A stretch of 64,000 nt of DNA from Crocodylus rhombifer. Taxonomy: Eukaryota; Chordata; Crocodylia; Crocodylidae. The stretch covers positions 330,101-394,100 of the forward strand of contig JAVSML010001075.1 of NCBI GenBank assembly GCA_038503035.1. The letters are read 5' to 3'. Positions 62,385 to 64,000 of the stretch are shown in pieces. The notes beneath the pieces were generated by a model. It was not told where the DNA came from, searched no databases, and worked only from the letters and a program-made list of their open reading frames with translations. Made by a program: the position numbers and the translations under genes. The first letter of the stretch is position 1; every line of letters starts with the position of its first letter.

Positions 62385-63536
62385 TGTGGCTGCTAGGCCT
62401 CGAATAGTCGTTCTCATGCGACCTTCGCCCTGGTGTTAGATGTAAGGCGCCTTACAGACTCATGTTGCAGACCGAGCAGATGTCTCTCCCTCGAGTCACC
62501 TCCCCCATTCTTGCATGCCACAACTTGTTGTTCCTCAGTAGGTGGGGTTGGTCATCAAGTGTACTCGTGGCCTGTGGTTTGCCCGGCTGTCATTCACAGG
62601 GCTCCACCAGCCCTACACCCCAGCCTCATGCCTCCTTCAGCGCGTTGTCCTTCCGTTGGCCTCATCCTCTCTGGTAGGATAATGCCTCACGGCTTGGCGT
62701 CTAGATGCCTATGGCCAAGTTCACCCATGTGAGCCTGCCCCTCGACCCTCCTTGCCTCCACCCCTTATTTCGGGGAAACACAAAAAAAAATGTCCAAGGC
62801 TCCTCCTTGGCCCTGTTCCTTGGGGATACCCACACTTTCCACTCTTCCTCTTCGCACGGGGTAACTAAATAAAACATATTAACAAAACACAGAATAATGA
62901 GCCACTTCCTGATGTGGCTGCACCCTGCTCCCTTACTGTCCTTCCCCTGGCTCTAGTTGGGGGAGCGGCGCTTTACTTCTGGTCTGTCACTTCTAGGATT
63001 CACTCCTATTTTCCCATTGGCCCGGCTGGGACCGGCGGCGATACCCGCCCTGATTGTAAACCCCTCGGGGCTCTCCCGGGGTCTTCTGCCTCTGGCATGT
63101 CTCCCTCCTCGCCCTGCTCATCCCAATACTCCCACCTGGGGTCTGCTTGGACTCTGGGTGCCGCTCTGGTTCCAGCCCTGTGGCCGGCATGCCTGTTGCT
63201 CCCTTGCCATCCTGTGCGTACTCCTGTCAGGGTGTTCTGCCCCACACGGCAAACGTCTGCCCCCCAGCTCATCAGGCTCCATGGGTCCTGTGGGGAGGAT
63301 CCTTTCCTCTCCCTGTGGCATCTGCAGCTCCCCTCTTGTGCTGCTCTCCCTCCTTCCCTCCGCGACATCAGCCACCACTTTTATTTCTGCCAGCTGGCGT
63401 CTGAAGGTGACGTCACCGGCCAGCCTTAATTGAATGAAGAGGCGGCTGATGAGCTGTGTGGGCTCTTCCTTCCCTCCCGCTGTGCTGCATCTCCTGCTGC
63501 CGGTAGGTACCCCTCATTACTTCTTTCCCTGGGACA
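62385..63536 (-). repeat. Probable 3' LTR of a Ty3/gypsy-type element
   Basis: A sharply GC- and C-rich block bounded on the plus strand by TGTGGCTGCTAGG and CCCTGGGACA, giving TGT...ACA ends. On the minus strand it directly follows a purine-rich tract (GGCGGGGAGGG), as expected for the polypurine tract before a 3' LTR. About 1.15 kb. The long open frames in it are compositional. The second LTR would be beyond 64000. Confidence 0.55.
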
Positions 63537-64000
63537 TAACCCTCCCCGCCAGCTGCTTTGTGGCGGTTCCGTGAGATGCGTGCCTTCGTTACCTGTGGTC
63601 ATATGAGGGGGCCGACACCCTTGCCGATAGATGCCTCGTCTCGAGCCCTCATCACACTAGACAAGAAGTCAGCCATTATGTTGTCATTCCTGGGATGGTA
63701 TATTATATGGAACTTATTCTATGGAACTAAAAAGGTTGCAATGCCAATGCCCACCTCATTCGTGCATTATCAGTTTTGGCAGAGCTGAGCCATTTAAGGG
63801 GCGCATGGTCAGTGATGAATATAAACTCCCCCCCGAGTAAGTAATAACAAAAGAGCTCCACCACCCACCGGATAGCAAGGCATTCTTGTTCGATTGTCAC
63901 GTACCTAGTTTTGGCTGGCAGCAATTTCTGACTTGCATAGGCCATGGGTTGTTCCATGCCCGTGTCTCGTTGGGTCAGTACTGCCCTGATAGCGATTTCA
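63537..64000 (-). mobile_element. Ty3/gypsy-type retrotransposon, 3' end of pol (partial)
   Basis: The minus strand enters at 64000 within the reverse transcriptase/RNase H junction and ends near the LTR. After the RNase H frame closes at 63727, another frame shows HPRNDNIMADFLSSV, the usual post-RNase H motif, so a small indel has broken the frame. No integrase follows before the LTR. Confidence 0.75.
63727..64000 (-). pseudogene. Retrotransposon RNase H domain, truncated by the window and frameshifted
   Basis: The minus-strand frame reads AVLTQRDTG, YASQKLLPAKTRYVTIEQEC (tether and the catalytic glutamate of the Ty3/gypsy RNase H), YYLLGGEFIFITDHAPLKWL (the TDH aspartate) and WALALQPF, then stops. 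The domain removes the RNA strand during reverse transcription. Similarity is to LTR retrotransposon pol and not to a cellular RNase H. The frame breaks just before the expected linker to ADFLS, which is found one frame away. The first catalytic aspartate should lie just beyond 64000. Confidence 0.8.

Larger units (their letters stand above)
55620..64000 (+). other. ADAMTS14: ADAMTS14 intron (partial, more than 8.3 kb)
   Basis: Starts at donor GTACCTG and has no visible acceptor with the expected thrombospondin-repeat sequence. It is full of transposons: a MITE at 56.3 kb, an older repeat with a MITE inside at 57.2-57.9 kb, nested CR1 at 58.2-60.4 kb, a hAT-like element at 61.2 kb and an LTR element from 62.4 kb. 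55.6-56.3 and 60.4-61.1 kb are plain. Confidence 0.7.

Noticed and set aside
62914..63429. 171-codon plus-strand open frame and several overlapping frames
   Set aside because: They lie in the C-rich probable LTR; the products are serine/proline-rich and resemble no family.

Overview
The window is vertebrate genomic DNA: coding exons separated by multi-kilobase introns, GT-AG splice sites, and a dense load of CR1 LINEs, hAT and MITE-like DNA transposons, and a Ty3/gypsy-type retrotransposon end. Abundant young CR1 plus many short inverted-repeat elements point to a non-avian sauropsid. A crocodilian (alligator-like) is my best guess and a turtle the main alternative. This rests on repeat style and was not tested by a search. 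There is one short assembly gap at 4936-4945.

The only host gene I can support is a secreted ADAMTS metalloprotease on the + strand, best matched to ADAMTS14 (procollagen N-proteinase subfamily with ADAMTS2 and ADAMTS3). Six consecutive exons lie at 36392-36475, 40881-41028 (or 41037), 48738-48843, 52826-52969, 54754-54886 and 55506-55619. They join in frame with no stop. They encode the zinc-binding half of the metalloprotease domain, the Met-turn region and the disintegrin-like domain. Signal peptide, propeptide and N-terminal catalytic exons should lie upstream of base 1. Thrombospondin, spacer and PLAC exons should lie beyond base 64000. Exon 2 of the set ends at two in-frame donors 9 bases apart, predicting isoforms with or without three residues (MQG).

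Layout: 1-1830 is a minus-strand CR1 with the end of ORF1 (SGNH esterase) and an open endonuclease part of ORF2; it abuts a MITE fragment at about 1833-1990. 1991-15.5 kb is mostly unremarkable intron with a few old repeats. 15.5-19.7 kb is rich in hairpin elements and GC-rich unclassified repeats. 21.06-22.83 kb is a CR1 with an intact 548-codon reverse transcriptase frame, and 22.98-24.50 kb is a decayed L1/Tx1-like LINE end. 25.7-31.4 kb holds hAT and MITE copies and a decayed CR1. 34.7-36.03 kb is a GC-rich inverted-repeat transposon with a nested hairpin. The exons follow from 36.4 to 55.6 kb, with further MITEs, hAT and microsatellites in their introns. 56.3-60.4 kb holds a short MITE, a MITE nested in an older repeat, and nested CR1 copies. 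62.38-64.0 kb is the 3' LTR and RNase H end of a minus-strand Ty3/gypsy-type element.

I see no operon, CRISPR, RNA gene or undescribed defence or metabolic system. The material most likely to be undescribed is the set of non-autonomous DNA transposons: one family with a minisatellite core, and a group built from three successive hairpins.
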